Source of the DNA: Bacteroidales bacterium
Lineage (GTDB): Bacteria; Bacteroidota; Bacteroidia; Bacteroidales; P3
Length of the DNA stretch: 64,000 nt
Reading direction: 5' to 3'
Assembly: GCA_016292015.1 (NCBI GenBank)
Contig: JAEEZY010000030.1
Coordinates: 1 to 64,000, forward strand
Shown here: positions 37,242 through 46,739 of the stretch, one piece after another
Layout: the number at the start of each line of letters is the position of its first letter
Position numbering within the stretch: position 1 is the stretch's first letter
Program-made: the position numbers and the translations under genes
Notes under the pieces: model-generated
The model's input: the letters and a program-made list of their open reading frames with translations, nothing else
Database searches by the model: none
What the model was told of the DNA's origin: nothing

Positions 37242-37270
37242 AAGGACAGCCGCATACAGCTGTCCTTTTT
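37242..37270 (+). terminator. Rho-independent terminator
   Basis: AAGGACAGC / GCTGTCCTT, nine base pairs, eight-base loop, followed by a T run. It ends the sigma-factor operon. Confidence 0.85.
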
Positions 37271-37282
37271 CATTGAAACAAC

Positions 37283-37795
37283 ATGAAACGGACACGGCAA
37301 TACATAGGCATCCTCGTAGCGCTGGCGGTATATTATGTGGTGCACGAAGGAGCGCACCTGATATGTGCGCTGTCAATGGGCGTATTCAGGAAAATAAGAT
37401 TCATGGGGATAGGCATCCAAATAGACATATTCCGCGAAACCATGAGCGACGCACAACTGGGGTGGTTCTGTATGGTCGGAGCGATGGCGACGTTTTTTGC
37501 AGCGTGGGCGATGGTGCTGCTCAGCAAACACCTCTGCGTGCGGTTTGGAGCCAAGTCGAAGACACACCATCCGATACTGCTGGCCAGCTGCTGGTACACA
37601 TCGATAGTGCTTCTGATACTTGACCCGCTATATCTATCGGTTTTGTACCGCCTTGTCGGCGGAGGCGACATGAACGGAATCAAGCTGCTGATGCCCGAAA
37701 CGGCGGCAGCCATCTTGTTCGGAACGATACTACTGGCGCACGGTGTGGTGCTGTACAAAGTGTTGCTTCCGCGATATAAGAAAGCATTTAGCTGA
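37283..37795 (+). CDS. Membrane protein with HExxH motif, M50-like
   Basis: 170 residues and about four membrane segments. HEGAH at residues 21-25 lies inside the first helix region (YYVVHEGAHLICALSMG), the pattern of site-2-type intramembrane zinc proteases (HExxH). A third ligand, usually an Asp in a later helix, could be D in LILDPLYLS. I do not recognise the exact family and activity is inferred. The 3-prime end overlaps by 8 bases the end of a convergent gene that also encodes a membrane protein with a zinc motif. Confidence 0.72.
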   Translation: MKRTRQYIGILVALAVYYVVHEGAHLICALSMGVFRKIRFMGIGIQIDIFRETMSDAQLGWFCMVGAMATFFAAWAMVLLSKHLCVRFGAKSKTHHPILLASCWYTSIVLLILDPLYLSVLYRLVGGGDMNGIKLLMPETAAAILFGTILLAHGVVLYKVLLPRYKKAFS

Positions 37796-38378
37796 TTGGA
37801 GAACCACAAACATCGACCTTGCGGTAAACGACACAGCCGGCTTCGGTGGGATGGTCGTAGATGAGTGCGTCACTCGGCTCACGGCGGATTTTCCACATTA
37901 TCATTATGTCGCCTATGGCCGACACGATGAAGATAATTCCAAAGACGAGCCAGAAAGTGCTTCCCAGCACAATGGCGATTACCGTCGGAATCACTCCCAA
38001 CAACAATAAAGGCATAACCGCACCTATTATATAAGGTCGTTTTTTCATCGGGACGTCGATGTGGCAGTAAACAGCACCAGCCATAGTGCCGAAAGAGAGA
38101 TGCTTGAACGACTGCCGAGTTACAGCCATCCAAGTAAAGCCATGTATCAGTTCGTGGACGATGATGCCGACAACGATGGCAACACACAGCCAGAGAGAAT
38201 CACTCACGCCGTTCCACGCGAATGAATGCCACATCATGCAATAAATCCAACCCGACAACCCACCAACCACAATCAGGAACGGAATGCTGATGAGGTTAGC
38301 CTTCATTATGCTAACAGTTTTCATTTCTGGCTGGTAACCCTCAACTGAAGGTATCTCTTCTGGAGTTTTTGTGCGCAT
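37788..38378 (-). CDS. DUF3267-type membrane metalloprotease-like protein
   Basis: 196 residues, about four membrane segments. VHELIHGFTWM gives HExxH with a following Gly, as in DUF3267 and related putative zincins. Later segments are IIGAVMPLLLLGVIPTVIAI and LVFGIIFIVSAIGDIMIMWK, where the Asp after the Gly could complete the metal site. Substrate unknown. It ends tail-to-tail with the HEGAH gene. Confidence 0.78.
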   Translation of the reverse strand: MRTKTPEEIPSVEGYQPEMKTVSIMKANLISIPFLIVVGGLSGWIYCMMWHSFAWNGVSDSLWLCVAIVVGIIVHELIHGFTWMAVTRQSFKHLSFGTMAGAVYCHIDVPMKKRPYIIGAVMPLLLLGVIPTVIAIVLGSTFWLVFGIIFIVSAIGDIMIMWKIRREPSDALIYDHPTEAGCVVYRKVDVCGSPIS

Positions 38379-38398
38379 AGATTAACGTTGATAATTTG

Positions 38399-38406
38399 CA
38401 AAGATA
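38399..38406 (-). promoter_or_regulatory. -7 promoter element, minus strand
   Basis: TATCTTTG on the minus strand, 20 bases before the DUF3267 start at 38378. It forms a divergent pair with the box at 38439-38446. Confidence 0.5.
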
Positions 38407-38438
38407 GGCAATTCTCTTTGCATAACAGAAAAATTTAT

Positions 38439-38446
38439 TAACTTTG
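38439..38446 (+). promoter_or_regulatory. -7 promoter element, plus strand
   Basis: TAACTTTG, 45 bases before the lipoprotein ATG at 38492; a TTG at 38418-38420 is 18 bases upstream, slightly short of the consensus spacing. Confidence 0.5.
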
Positions 38447-38491
38447 CACTATCCAAACAAACAATTATTAATCCATTAAAACAGACAAGTT

Positions 38492-39127
38492 ATGAGAAAA
38501 ACATTTTATGCATTGTTTTGCGTGATAGCAGTCGCGGCGATGGCCTTAAGCGGCTGCGAGAAAGAAAACGAGAACAACGGCAACAACGGCGGCAACGGTG
38601 GTAATGGTGGCAACGGTGGCAACGGCGGAACCGGAACCACAACCACAGTTTACGAATGGACCGTTGACGGAAACGGTAACGTAGTGCCGAACGGAAACGG
38701 TACGTTGACAATCAACGGAGTATCACACGAACTGAAGATTGGCCATATTTTTGAAATGACCAACAGCGGTGAAGAGAATGCGACGATGGCATTGTACGAT
38801 TCGTACACCATAACTGGCGGAGGAAGCTCACATACACCCGGCGACTACTGGATCAGTTTCACCTTCTATGGAACGCTGGCAACGGCAGGCACGCACACAT
38901 GTGGTATTGGCGATGGCGAGGTGACTGTGTATGTGGCAACGCCAGAAGGAAGCTATCAGTTTGACGACGGCACGACCTTCGAACTGACACGTACAGGAAA
39001 CAACATCTCGATATCGATGTCGGAGGAAAATGTCGGAGGCAGCAACATGAACGGCCAGCCGCTCACTCCAGTGGATATCAGCTTCACTTATTCCGGCTCA
39101 ACATACTATAAGAGCATGAACATGTAA
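38492..39127 (+). CDS. Lipoprotein with Gly/Asn repeat linker
   Basis: 211 residues. Signal with lipobox AALSGC/LSGC, Cys at about residue 22, then an acidic CEKENENN stretch and a Gly-Asn-Gly linker encoded by a 9-bp array (38591-38626). The remainder is a predicted all-beta domain rich in Thr and Gly (WTVDGNGNVVPNGNGTLTING ... YWISFTFYGTLATAGTHTCG). I do not recognise the domain; a surface-exposed lipoprotein is likely given the acidic residues after the Cys, which resemble the Bacteroidota lipoprotein export signal. Terminator follows. Confidence 0.82.
   Translation: MRKTFYALFCVIAVAAMALSGCEKENENNGNNGGNGGNGGNGGNGGTGTTTTVYEWTVDGNGNVVPNGNGTLTINGVSHELKIGHIFEMTNSGEENATMALYDSYTITGGGSSHTPGDYWISFTFYGTLATAGTHTCGIGDGEVTVYVATPEGSYQFDDGTTFELTRTGNNISISMSEENVGGSNMNGQPLTPVDISFTYSGSTYYKSMNM
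38591..38626 (+). repeat. 9-bp in-frame array coding Gly-Asn-Gly
   Basis: Four units GGCAACGGT, GGTAATGGT, GGCAACGGT, GGCAACGGC, giving a flexible linker after the lipidated Cys. Confidence 0.8.
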
Positions 39128-39153
39128 GGCAACAGTTGCATATGCATAAAGAG

Positions 39154-39187
39154 AGAGCCCCGTGCCGCTGGCACGGGGCTCTTCGTT
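39154..39187. terminator. Bidirectional terminator
   Basis: AGAGCCCCGTGCC / GGCACGGGGCTCT, 13 base pairs with a 3-base loop, between the convergent lipoprotein and ilvE genes, with A-rich and T-rich flanks. Confidence 0.9.
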
Positions 39188-39224
39188 TTTATATGCGAGT
39201 GAGAAAGGCACCCGCATTGATGGA

Positions 39225-40238
39225 TTAATCCATAACGGTGTTCCAGTTGTGCTTGTCTTCAGCTTCGCCGAGCTGGATAGCGCGGAGGGCGTGATAGAGT
39301 TTGGTGCTGATAGGGCCGGGCTCTTTGCCGAAGTTGTAGCTCTTGCCTGTCTCGGGGTCGTCAAGACGCTCGATGGGGCTGATGACGGCGGCGGTGCCGC
39401 AGGCGCCGGCTTCCTGGAAGGAGGCAAGCTCCTCGACGTCGATAGGACGACGCTCGACCTTCATGCCCATATCCTCAGCAAGCTGCATGAGGCTCTTGTT
39501 GGTGATGGAAGGAAGGATGGAGGTTGACTTCGGAGTCACATAGACACCGTCCTTGATGCCGAAGAAGTTGGCAGCGCCAGCTTCGTCAACATATTTCTTC
39601 TCCTTTGCATCGAGATAGAACTCGCATGCATATTCGCCACCGTGGCAAGCCTCGACGTGAGCGCGGAGGGAAGCAGCGTAGTTGCCGCCCACCTTATAGA
39701 CGCCGGTTCCGAGAGGAGCGGAGCGGTCGTATTTACGCGTGATAACGTAGGGGTTGGCCTTGAAACCACCTTTGAAGTAAGGTCCGACGGGAGTTACGAA
39801 GATCATGAAGAGGTACTCGTCGGCGGGTTTCACACCCACGGTAATGCCTGTACCGATGAGCAGCGGACGGAGGTAGAGGCTGGCGCCGGTGCCGTAAGGC
39901 GGGATGAAGCGCTCGTTAAGCTTCACAACCTTTTTGCACATCTCGACAAATTTCTCAGTCGAGAGTTCAGGCATCATGATGCCGCGGCAGGTGCTCTGCA
40001 GACGCTCGGCGTTGGCTTCGGGGCGGAAGATGCGGATTTTGCCGTCTTTGCAGCGATAGGCCTTGAGGCCCTCGAAAGCTTCTTGACCATAGTGGAGGCT
40101 CGAAGCAGCCATGTGCATCTCGATATGTTCAGAGGAAGAGACCTCGACCTCACCCCAAGCACCGTTGCGGTACCAGCAGCGAACGTTGTAATCCGTTTTC
40201 ACATAACCAAACGGAAGGTTTTGCCAATCTATATTCAT
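39225..40238 (-). CDS. ilvE: Branched-chain amino-acid aminotransferase
   Basis: 337 residues, class IV PLP fold. SSLHYGQEAFEGLKAYRCKDG at the start, the PLP lysine in TGVYKVGGNYA, EAGAANFFGIKDG, and GACGTAAVISPIERL for phosphate binding. The length fits the larger BCAT type. It catalyses the last step of Leu, Ile and Val synthesis and the first step of their breakdown. Single-gene unit with a TACCTTTG box at 40283-40290. Confidence 0.95.
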   Translation of the reverse strand: MNIDWQNLPFGYVKTDYNVRCWYRNGAWGEVEVSSSEHIEMHMAASSLHYGQEAFEGLKAYRCKDGKIRIFRPEANAERLQSTCRGIMMPELSTEKFVEMCKKVVKLNERFIPPYGTGASLYLRPLLIGTGITVGVKPADEYLFMIFVTPVGPYFKGGFKANPYVITRKYDRSAPLGTGVYKVGGNYAASLRAHVEACHGGEYACEFYLDAKEKKYVDEAGAANFFGIKDGVYVTPKSTSILPSITNKSLMQLAEDMGMKVERRPIDVEELASFQEAGACGTAAVISPIERLDDPETGKSYNFGKEPGPISTKLYHALRAIQLGEAEDKHNWNTVMD

Positions 40239-40282
40239 GTTTTTTAATTTGTTAGGTATTAAACAAAGATGATTGATAGTCG

Positions 40283-40290
40283 CAAAGGTA
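40283..40290 (-). promoter_or_regulatory. -7 promoter element for ilvE
   Basis: TACCTTTG on the minus strand, 44 bases before the ATG at 40238. No good TTG box. Confidence 0.5.
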
Positions 40291-40360
40291 CAAAAAATAT
40301 TTGATACAGAAAAAAATGTTGGTTGTCTAATTTTATAAAAACAGGTAATATTTTTTTTCG

Positions 40361-40368
40361 TAACTTTG
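40361..40368 (+). promoter_or_regulatory. -7 promoter element for valS
   Basis: TAACTTTG, 44 bases before the ATG at 40413. Confidence 0.5.
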
Positions 40369-40412
40369 CATCGGTTTATTATGTATTAATAATTATTTAA
40401 TCACTGAGATTC

Positions 40413-43037
40413 ATGGAAATAGCGTCGAGATACAATCCGGCTGCCGTTGAGGAGAAATGGTACTCCTTTTGGCTGGAGAAGAAAATCTTTCATTCCGAAC
40501 CCGATAACCGTCGTCCTTACACCGTTGTCATACCTCCTCCAAACGTGACGGGAGTATTGCACATGGGTCACATGCTGAACAACACCATTCAGGATGTCTT
40601 GGTGCGTCGCGCCCGCATGATGGGCAAGAACGCCTGCTGGGTGCCTGGCACCGACCACGCATCCATCGCCACCGAAGCCAAAGTGGTGAACATGCTGAAA
40701 GAGCGTGGGATAGACAAGCGCGACATCGGTCGCGACGAGTTTATGAAATATGCGTGGGAATGGAAAGAGGAGCACGGCGGCACCATCTTGAAACAGCTGC
40801 GGAAGCTGGGCGCAAGCTGCGACTGGGACCGCACGGCGTTCACGATGGACGACATCCGCTACGAGAGCGTGATACGAGTGTTCTGCGACCTGTATGACAA
40901 AGGGCTCATCTACCGCGGAGTTCGTATGGTGAACTGGGATCCGAAGGCGCTCACCGCTGTCAGCGACGAGGAGGTGATATACAAAGAGAGTCACGGCAAG
41001 CTGTTCTATTTGAGATATTTTGTAGAGGGCGAAGACCGCTATATCGTGGTGGCGACCACTCGTCCCGAGACCATCATGGGCGACACTGCGGTGTGTGTGC
41101 ATCCAGAGGACGAGCGATACCAGTGGCTGAAAGGCAAGAAAGTCATTGTGCCCGGCGTGGGACGCGCGGTGCCAATCATCATGGACGAGTATGTCGATAG
41201 GGAGTTCGGTACAGGCGCACTGAAGATCACTCCGGCGCACGACATCAACGACTACAACCTGGGCATGAAATACAGCCTCGAGTCGATAGACATCTTCAAC
41301 GACAACGGCACGCTGAACGAGCATGGCGGCAAATATGCGGGAATGGACCGTTTCGCCTGTCGCAAGCAGATTGTGAAAGACCTCGAGGAGGCCGGTTTGA
41401 TTGAGAAAATTGAGGATTACACCAACAAGGTGGGCCACTCGGAGAGAACCGACGCCGTAATAGAGCCGAAACTCTCGGCACAGTGGTTCATGAAGATGAG
41501 CGACATCGCAAAGAAGGCGCTGGAGGTGGTGGAAGACGACACGATACAGTTCCACCCCGAGAAGTTCAAGAACATCTATCGCCACTGGCTGGAGAACATC
41601 AAGGATTGGTGTATCAGCCGCCAGCTATGGTGGGGTCAGAGAATACCAGCCTATTATGTGGAGGTGAACGGGAAGACCGAGACGATTGTGGCACTGAACG
41701 AAGACGAGGCGCTGAAGAAAGCGCAAGAGAAATACGCCATCGATGACAAGACGAAGCTGCGTCAGGACGAGGATGTGCTGGACACTTGGTTCAGCAGCTG
41801 GCTGTGGCCCATCTCGCTCTTCGACGGCATAAGGAACCCCGACAACGACGAGATAAAATACTACTATCCCACCGACGACCTCATCACCGCACCCGACATC
41901 ATCTTCTTCTGGGTAGCCAGAATGATTATGGCCGGCGAGGAATACCGCAAGGAAGTGCCGTTCAAGCACGTCTATTTCACTGGCATCGTAAGAGACAAGT
42001 TGGGCAGGAAGATGAGTAAGAGCTTGGGCAACTCGCCCGACCCGATAGAGCTTATCGAGAAATACGGAGCCGACGGAGTCAGGATGGGGATGCTTCTCAC
42101 CGCTCCCGCGGGCAACGACCTGCCGTTTGACGAGAGCATCTGCGAACAGGGACGCAACTTCTCGAACAAGATGTGGAACGCCCTAAGGCTTGTGAAAGGG
42201 TGGCAAGTGAGCGACGAGATAAAGCAGAGCAAGGACAACGAGACGAGCGTGCAATGGATGGAGCAGCGGATGGCGTGCGTGCTGGAAGGCATAGAGTACG
42301 ACTTCGAACACTACCGTCTGAGCGAGGCGCTGATGAAGAGCTACAAGCTGGTGTGGGACGATTTCTGCTCGTGGTATCTGGAGATGGTGAAGCCCGCATA
42401 CGGCAGTCCCATCGACCGCGAGACATATATGGCGACACTCGGCATATTTGAGCGACTGATGTGCATACTGCACCCGTTCATGCCGTTTGTGACCGAAGAG
42501 ATATGGCACACGCTGAAAGAGCGTTGCGAGAGCGCGACGATCATGCTGCAACACATGCCGATGAGCGTGTTCTACGACCAGCGTATGCTCGACGACTTCG
42601 CCAACACCCAAGAGGTGATAGCCGGAGTGCGCGGCACTCGCAACAGCAAAGGCCTCTCGCCCAAGGAGACGCTGGACCTCTATGTGCGCGGCGACCACGC
42701 TGAGAACTTCAACGGATTGATAAAGAAGCTGGCTAACGTGGGCAAAATAGAAAGCACCGCCGAGAAGATGGAAGGGGCGACAACGTTCATGGTCGGCACG
42801 ACGGAATACTATATCCCAATGAGCCAGAACATTGACGTAGCCGCCGAACGCGAGAAGCTGGAAGCCGACCTGAAATATATGGAAGGATTCTTGAACAGCG
42901 TGATGAAGAAACTGTCGAACGAGAAATTCGTCAACGGCGCACCTGAGAAGGTGGTGAACGTAGAACGGCAGAAGAAAGCCGACGCCGAGCAGAAGATAGA
43001 GGCGCTGAAGGCACAGCTGGCAGCACTGGGGAAATAG
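40413..43037 (+). CDS. valS: Valyl-tRNA synthetase
   Basis: 874 residues, class Ia. HIGH-type motif in [15 protein letters not shown] and KMSKS in [18 protein letters not shown]. The CP1 editing domain lies between ([16 protein letters not shown]). The anticodon-binding domain and a C-terminal tRNA-binding coiled coil (about 805-874) follow. It charges tRNA-Val. Its stop codon is the first element of a 7-bp array leading to the FKBP gene. Confidence 0.97.
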   Translation: MEIASRYNPAAVEEKWYSFWLEKKIFHSEPDNRRPYTVVIPPPNVTGVLHMGHMLNNTIQDVLVRRARMMGKNACWVPGTDHASIATEAKVVNMLKERGIDKRDIGRDEFMKYAWEWKEEHGGTILKQLRKLGASCDWDRTAFTMDDIRYESVIRVFCDLYDKGLIYRGVRMVNWDPKALTAVSDEEVIYKESHGKLFYLRYFVEGEDRYIVVATTRPETIMGDTAVCVHPEDERYQWLKGKKVIVPGVGRAVPIIMDEYVDREFGTGALKITPAHDINDYNLGMKYSLESIDIFNDNGTLNEHGGKYAGMDRFACRKQIVKDLEEAGLIEKIEDYTNKVGHSERTDAVIEPKLSAQWFMKMSDIAKKALEVVEDDTIQFHPEKFKNIYRHWLENIKDWCISRQLWWGQRIPAYYVEVNGKTETIVALNEDEALKKAQEKYAIDDKTKLRQDEDVLDTWFSSWLWPISLFDGIRNPDNDEIKYYYPTDDLITAPDIIFFWVARMIMAGEEYRKEVPFKHVYFTGIVRDKLGRKMSKSLGNSPDPIELIEKYGADGVRMGMLLTAPAGNDLPFDESICEQGRNFSNKMWNALRLVKGWQVSDEIKQSKDNETSVQWMEQRMACVLEGIEYDFEHYRLSEALMKSYKLVWDDFCSWYLEMVKPAYGSPIDRETYMATLGIFERLMCILHPFMPFVTEEIWHTLKERCESATIMLQHMPMSVFYDQRMLDDFANTQEVIAGVRGTRNSKGLSPKETLDLYVRGDHAENFNGLIKKLANVGKIESTAEKMEGATTFMVGTTEYYIPMSQNIDVAAEREKLEADLKYMEGFLNSVMKKLSNEKFVNGAPEKVVNVERQKKADAEQKIEALKAQLAALGK

Positions 43038-43078
43038 TTTCAAGTTTTAAGTTTCAAGTTTTACGTTTTAAGTTTTGA
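43037..43078 (+). repeat. 7-bp array in the valS-FKBP spacer
   Basis: Six units with an exact 7-base step: GTTTCAA, GTTTTAA, GTTTCAA, GTTTTAC, GTTTTAA, GTTTTGA. It begins on the last base of the valS stop and ends 5 bases before the next ATG. Confidence 0.8.
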
Positions 43079-43083
43079 GATAA

Positions 43084-43989
43084 ATGAAGAAGATATTTGC
43101 AGCGATATTTGCATTTGCATTCGCAGGAAGCCTATACTCACAGGACAGGCCGTTCAACATAACCGACGGCGGCTTGATGTATCGATTTGAAAAGTCGAAC
43201 CCCGCAGCACAAAGTGTCTATAGAGGCGACGTGCTGGTGGGCGAGATGACACTTGCGTTCGAGGGCGACACCATCATGAGCAACGCCGGAGACCCGCAGC
43301 GAATCATACAGGTTGGAGAGCGGTCGTTTATAGGCGACCTGTCGGACGCACTCACAATGATGCACAAAGGCGATGTTGCTGAGTTTGGCATACAGGCCGA
43401 CGAACTGTCCAAATTCCTTGACGAGAAACAGATGCCAGCAAAGTACAAGAAGGGCGCCGGCATGCGTTTCTTCTACACCGTGAAGATAGACGACATCATG
43501 ACCCCGTCAGACTTGGCGGCAGAGCAAGAGCTGTATCTGGCAGAAATGAACCAACGCAAAGCGGAAGAGCCGGCACTGATAGAACGATACTTGAACGAGC
43601 ATCCAGCGCAGTGGAAGCAGACGAAAGAAGGTGTTTATGTGGCGATGAGGAAGGAAGGCAGCGGCAAAGCGGTGAAGAAAGGGCGCATGGTGAAGGCCGA
43701 CTTCGTTTGCAGGACACTTGACGGGATTCTGTTCGACACCAGTATAGACACCATTGCATCAGAAGAAGGGCTGAGCAGCAAAAAACAGGTGTTCGAACCG
43801 TTGAGCTACAAGGTTGGGGAGCTGGCGCTGATAGAAGGATGGACAAAGGGGGTGGAAGGGCAGAGAGCAGGCAGCGAGCTGACACTGGTGGTACCATCGA
43901 AAATGGCATACGGGGCGCAGGAGGGCGCAGGAATCCTTCAGCCATACACTCCGATAGTGATTGACATTAAACTGCTGGAGGTCAAGTGA
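43084..43989 (+). CDS. Secreted FKBP-type peptidyl-prolyl isomerase
   Basis: 301 residues with a signal peptide (KKIFAAIFAFAFAGSLYSQ). Two FKBP-like domains: a degenerate N-terminal one (about 30-140, GEMTLAFEGDTIMSNAG ... SFIGDLSDALTMMHKGD) and a C-terminal one (about 195-301, GRMVKADFVCRTLDGILFDTS ... GWTKGVEGQRAGSELTLVVP ... MAYGAQ). A charged helical linker joins them. It should act on prolines of periplasmic or outer-membrane proteins. Stop overlaps the cvpA GTG start (GTGA). Confidence 0.9.
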   Translation: MKKIFAAIFAFAFAGSLYSQDRPFNITDGGLMYRFEKSNPAAQSVYRGDVLVGEMTLAFEGDTIMSNAGDPQRIIQVGERSFIGDLSDALTMMHKGDVAEFGIQADELSKFLDEKQMPAKYKKGAGMRFFYTVKIDDIMTPSDLAAEQELYLAEMNQRKAEEPALIERYLNEHPAQWKQTKEGVYVAMRKEGSGKAVKKGRMVKADFVCRTLDGILFDTSIDTIASEEGLSSKKQVFEPLSYKVGELALIEGWTKGVEGQRAGSELTLVVPSKMAYGAQEGAGILQPYTPIVIDIKLLEVK

Positions 43990-44483
43990 ACTTTTTGGAC
44001 ATCATACTGGCGGTACCGCTCTGCTGGTGCATATACAAGGGATTCAAGCGAGGCATCATATTCGAGCTTGCGATGCTTGTGGGCATCATAGCGGGATGCT
44101 ATCTTGCCATACATCTGGCGAAGGCCGTGGCGGGGATGATAGGCATCCAGGGCGAGGTGTCGGTGCTGGCCGCATTTCTGATAATATTCGTAGCGGTGGT
44201 TGTGGGTGCGTTTTTTCTAGGGAAATGCATCGAGAACCTGGTGAAGCTTGTTAAAGCAGGACTGCTGAACAAACTGCTTGGAGCGGTACTGGGTATGCTG
44301 AAATGCGTGTGTATATTGAGCGTATTGACCAGTTTTGTGCTGATGGCCGACCCACACGGTCATGTGATAACGAAAGCCACCCGCGAAGGGTCGGTGCTGT
44401 TCACCCCAATAAACAAAGTAGGGACAACGTTGACAGCACAGCTGAAAACCTACGTAGCACAGAAACGAGCCGAACGATGCTAA
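43986..44483 (+). CDS. CvpA family membrane protein
   Basis: 165 residues from GTG 43986. Four membrane segments with the CvpA pattern: FLDIILAVPLCWCIYKGFKRG at the start, then FELAMLVGIIAGCYLAI and LAAFLIIFVAVVVGAFFLGK. CvpA proteins are linked to colicin V production and envelope homeostasis in E. coli; the molecular role is unclear. The GTGA overlap with the FKBP gene and a 7-base overlap with dus suggest a single operon. Confidence 0.85.
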   Translation: MNFLDIILAVPLCWCIYKGFKRGIIFELAMLVGIIAGCYLAIHLAKAVAGMIGIQGEVSVLAAFLIIFVAVVVGAFFLGKCIENLVKLVKAGLLNKLLGAVLGMLKCVCILSVLTSFVLMADPHGHVITKATREGSVLFTPINKVGTTLTAQLKTYVAQKRAERC

Positions 44484-45415
44484 CACTCGCTCCAATGCAG
44501 GGATTGACCGAGGTGATGTTCCGCAGCGCCTACGAGGAGTGTTTCCCAGGAGCGATGGACAGCAGCGTTGCACCATTTGTGTCACTGACACACGGCAACT
44601 GCGGCGGACGCGAGCAGCTGGCGGACATACTGCCGGAAAACAACATAGGCAGTATGCCAGTAATACCGCAGATACTGGGGCACGAGCCAGAAGAGTTTGT
44701 TCGGATGGCGAACTGCATGGGAGATTTGGGTTACGAAGAGGTGAACTGGAACATAGGTTGCCCGATGAGACGGATTGCCGCCAAGCACCGAGGAAGCGGC
44801 ATACTCCCCTACCCTGCCGAGATACGCGAAGTGCTGGAGAACGTGATACCACGCATAAAGCCCCGTCTGAGCGTGAAGATGAGACTCGGGCACCGATCGC
44901 CCGACGAAATCTTCGACATCATACCCATCCTGAACGACTACCCGTTGGCGAGCGTCACCATCCATGGACGCACAGGAAAGCAGCAGTATGGTGGTTCGGT
45001 TGACAAAGAGCGGGTGCTGAGAGCCGCCGCGATGCTCAAAGCCCCCTTCATCTACAACGGCGACATCACAACAACATACGACTACCAGGACATCCTTTCA
45101 AAAATCAAAAAACAAGATTCAAAACTGGCTGCCGTCATGATAGGTCGCGGTATATTGTACGACCCCACATTGCCACTGAAAATAAAAGGCATCGAGGGAG
45201 ACTACACACAGATGACACACCGATTCGTAAGCACGCTGTATGACACCATCGAGCGGAACTTCGTGTCGGATGTGCCGCGTTTGCGAAAGATGAAGGAGTA
45301 CTGGTGCCTGGTGTACAAAAGCCTTCCTGTCAGCGAAAGTGCTGCCAGAGCAATGCTTCGCCTGCAAGAAATCAAAGAATTCCGCCTATCAGTGGACAAA
45401 ATAATAGAAAAATAA
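44477..45415 (+). CDS. dus: tRNA-dihydrouridine synthase
   Basis: About 312 residues from ATG 44477 (MLTLAPMQGLTEVMF); this start overlaps cvpA by 7 bases, and an upstream in-frame start would read through cvpA. TIM-barrel FMN enzyme: APMQG, the catalytic Cys region NIGCPMRRIAAKHRGSG, KMRLG, TIHGRT and the FMN phosphate site NGDI with MIGRG. It reduces uridines in the tRNA D-loop. The GCP motif is present but followed by MRR instead of the usual SPKV-like stretch, so its exact Dus subclass is unclear. Confidence 0.88.
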   Translation: MLTLAPMQGLTEVMFRSAYEECFPGAMDSSVAPFVSLTHGNCGGREQLADILPENNIGSMPVIPQILGHEPEEFVRMANCMGDLGYEEVNWNIGCPMRRIAAKHRGSGILPYPAEIREVLENVIPRIKPRLSVKMRLGHRSPDEIFDIIPILNDYPLASVTIHGRTGKQQYGGSVDKERVLRAAAMLKAPFIYNGDITTTYDYQDILSKIKKQDSKLAAVMIGRGILYDPTLPLKIKGIEGDYTQMTHRFVSTLYDTIERNFVSDVPRLRKMKEYWCLVYKSLPVSESAARAMLRLQEIKEFRLSVDKIIEK

Positions 45416-45419
45416 AAAC

Positions 45420-46415
45420 ATGAAACAAAAAATCCTAACCGCAATAATAGCCGTCGTACTGGGAATGAGCATGACCGCCTGCCACAACAAGAAGGCCACA
45501 GAGAACATGAGCGACGAGGAGAAGTTGGAAATCATCAATATACGGCTCAAGAAGACGCCGAAGGACGCAGAGCTGCTTTACGACCGCGCAGGTATTTACA
45601 TAAATATGGAGCGCTACAACGACGCGATAACCGATCTGACTAAAGCCACAGAGTTGGAGCCGAACAAAAAAGAATACCACGCACTGTTAGGCGACACTTA
45701 TTTTCGCACAGGCGACGTAGAACACAGCTACAAATCATTCGAGAGAGTCATAGAACTGGACGGCAAAGACAAAGAGGCATACCTAAAGCTCGGCGAGATA
45801 GCATTCTACAGCAAAGACTATGACCGCGCCATGGAGCACCTGAGTAAAGTGACAGCCGACGACCCCAACAACCAGAACGCCCTCTTCATGAAAGGGTTCA
45901 TATACAAGGAGACCGAAGACACGGCCAAAGCAGCACACTACTTCCGCAAGGTCATAGAACTTTATCCAGAATACGAGCCCGCATACGAGGAGCTGGGGTT
46001 CATGTACGCCAACCACGGAAGCGCCCTTGCGGTGGAATACCTGACCACCGCCATCAAGCTGGAACCCAACAACACCCAAGCCATATACGGCTTGGCGATG
46101 TATTTCCAGGAACATAACCGTATGGACGAAGCTGAAGAGCTCTACAGCCGTATCACCGAGATCAACCCCGCCCACAAGGATGCCTGGCATAACTTAGGCT
46201 ATATCGAATGTTTCCATTATGGCGACTATGAGAAAGCCATCGAATATTTCAACCGCGCCATCGAGTGCGACAGCCGCTTTGTGGAAGCCCTCGCTAACCG
46301 AGGCTGGGCCTACGCCCTGAAAGGCGACAAGACCAACGCCCGAATCAACTACAACAGCGCCCTGGAGATAGATCCCGCATACAAGCCGGCTGTTGACGGG
46401 TTGGCGGAGCTGTAA
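45420..46415 (+). CDS. TPR lipoprotein
   Basis: 331 residues. Lipoprotein signal ending in SMTAC (Cys about residue 21), then roughly eight TPR motifs spanning the rest (e.g. ERYNDAITDLTKATELEPNK, DYDRAMEHLSKVTADDPNNQ, YEKAIEYFNRAIECDSRFVE). Probably a periplasmic or outer-membrane scaffold; partner unknown. It starts 4 bases after dus. Right after the stop there is a C8 run (46417-46424). Confidence 0.87.
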   Translation: MKQKILTAIIAVVLGMSMTACHNKKATENMSDEEKLEIINIRLKKTPKDAELLYDRAGIYINMERYNDAITDLTKATELEPNKKEYHALLGDTYFRTGDVEHSYKSFERVIELDGKDKEAYLKLGEIAFYSKDYDRAMEHLSKVTADDPNNQNALFMKGFIYKETEDTAKAAHYFRKVIELYPEYEPAYEELGFMYANHGSALAVEYLTTAIKLEPNNTQAIYGLAMYFQEHNRMDEAEELYSRITEINPAHKDAWHNLGYIECFHYGDYEKAIEYFNRAIECDSRFVEALANRGWAYALKGDKTNARINYNSALEIDPAYKPAVDGLAEL

Positions 46416-46442
46416 GCCCCCCCCTTCACATTTCACTCTTTT

Positions 46443-46503
46443 TATACCCTCTCGGGTATAATCTACCCATCACAACACGACATTATACCCGATTGGGTAT
46501 AAT
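46443..46503. repeat. Pair of TATACCC-N4-GGGTATA palindromes
   Basis: First copy 46443-46460 (7-base arms), second 46482-46503 (9-base arms, ATTATACCC gatt GGGTATAAT), 39 bases apart. The repeated symmetry suits either a two-site operator or transcription-stopping hairpins after the TPR lipoprotein gene. Confidence 0.65.
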
Positions 46504-46524
46504 ATGACAAAATTTCATACAAAT

Positions 46525-46580
46525 TTTAGGTTGTCACTGTTGTCTTTCTTGCCTTATAATAGTAAGGTAAAATTGACAAA
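46525..46580 (+). repeat. Left copy of a two-block inverted repeat
   Basis: TTTAGGTTGTCACT (46525-46538), 28 unrelated bases, GTAAAATTGACAAA (46567-46580). Both 14-base blocks recur exactly, in inverted orientation and the same order, at 49843-49900. Confidence 0.8.
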
Positions 46581-46702
46581 GCACTACTTTGGGTGTACTT
46601 TGCCATTACTTTGCTTGCACTTTGAGTGAAATCTGGGTGAGACAAGTGTAGAATGTAGATTGTAGAATGCAAATTCGGTTTTGAGATTTTAAAGGTTATT
46701 AT

Positions 46703-46733
46703 TTGCGTAGGAAGAAAAAAAATGATAATTTTG
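46703..46733 (+). promoter_or_regulatory. Promoter of the RNA candidate
   Basis: TTG (46703-46705), 20 bases, TAATTTTG (46726-46733). It predicts a transcript start near 46740, directly at the first hairpin of the RNA candidate. Confidence 0.7.
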
Positions 46734-46739
46734 CAGTCG

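Noticed and set aside
40401-41585. 394-codon minus-strand frame
   Set aside because: Antisense to valS, which has all synthetase motifs.
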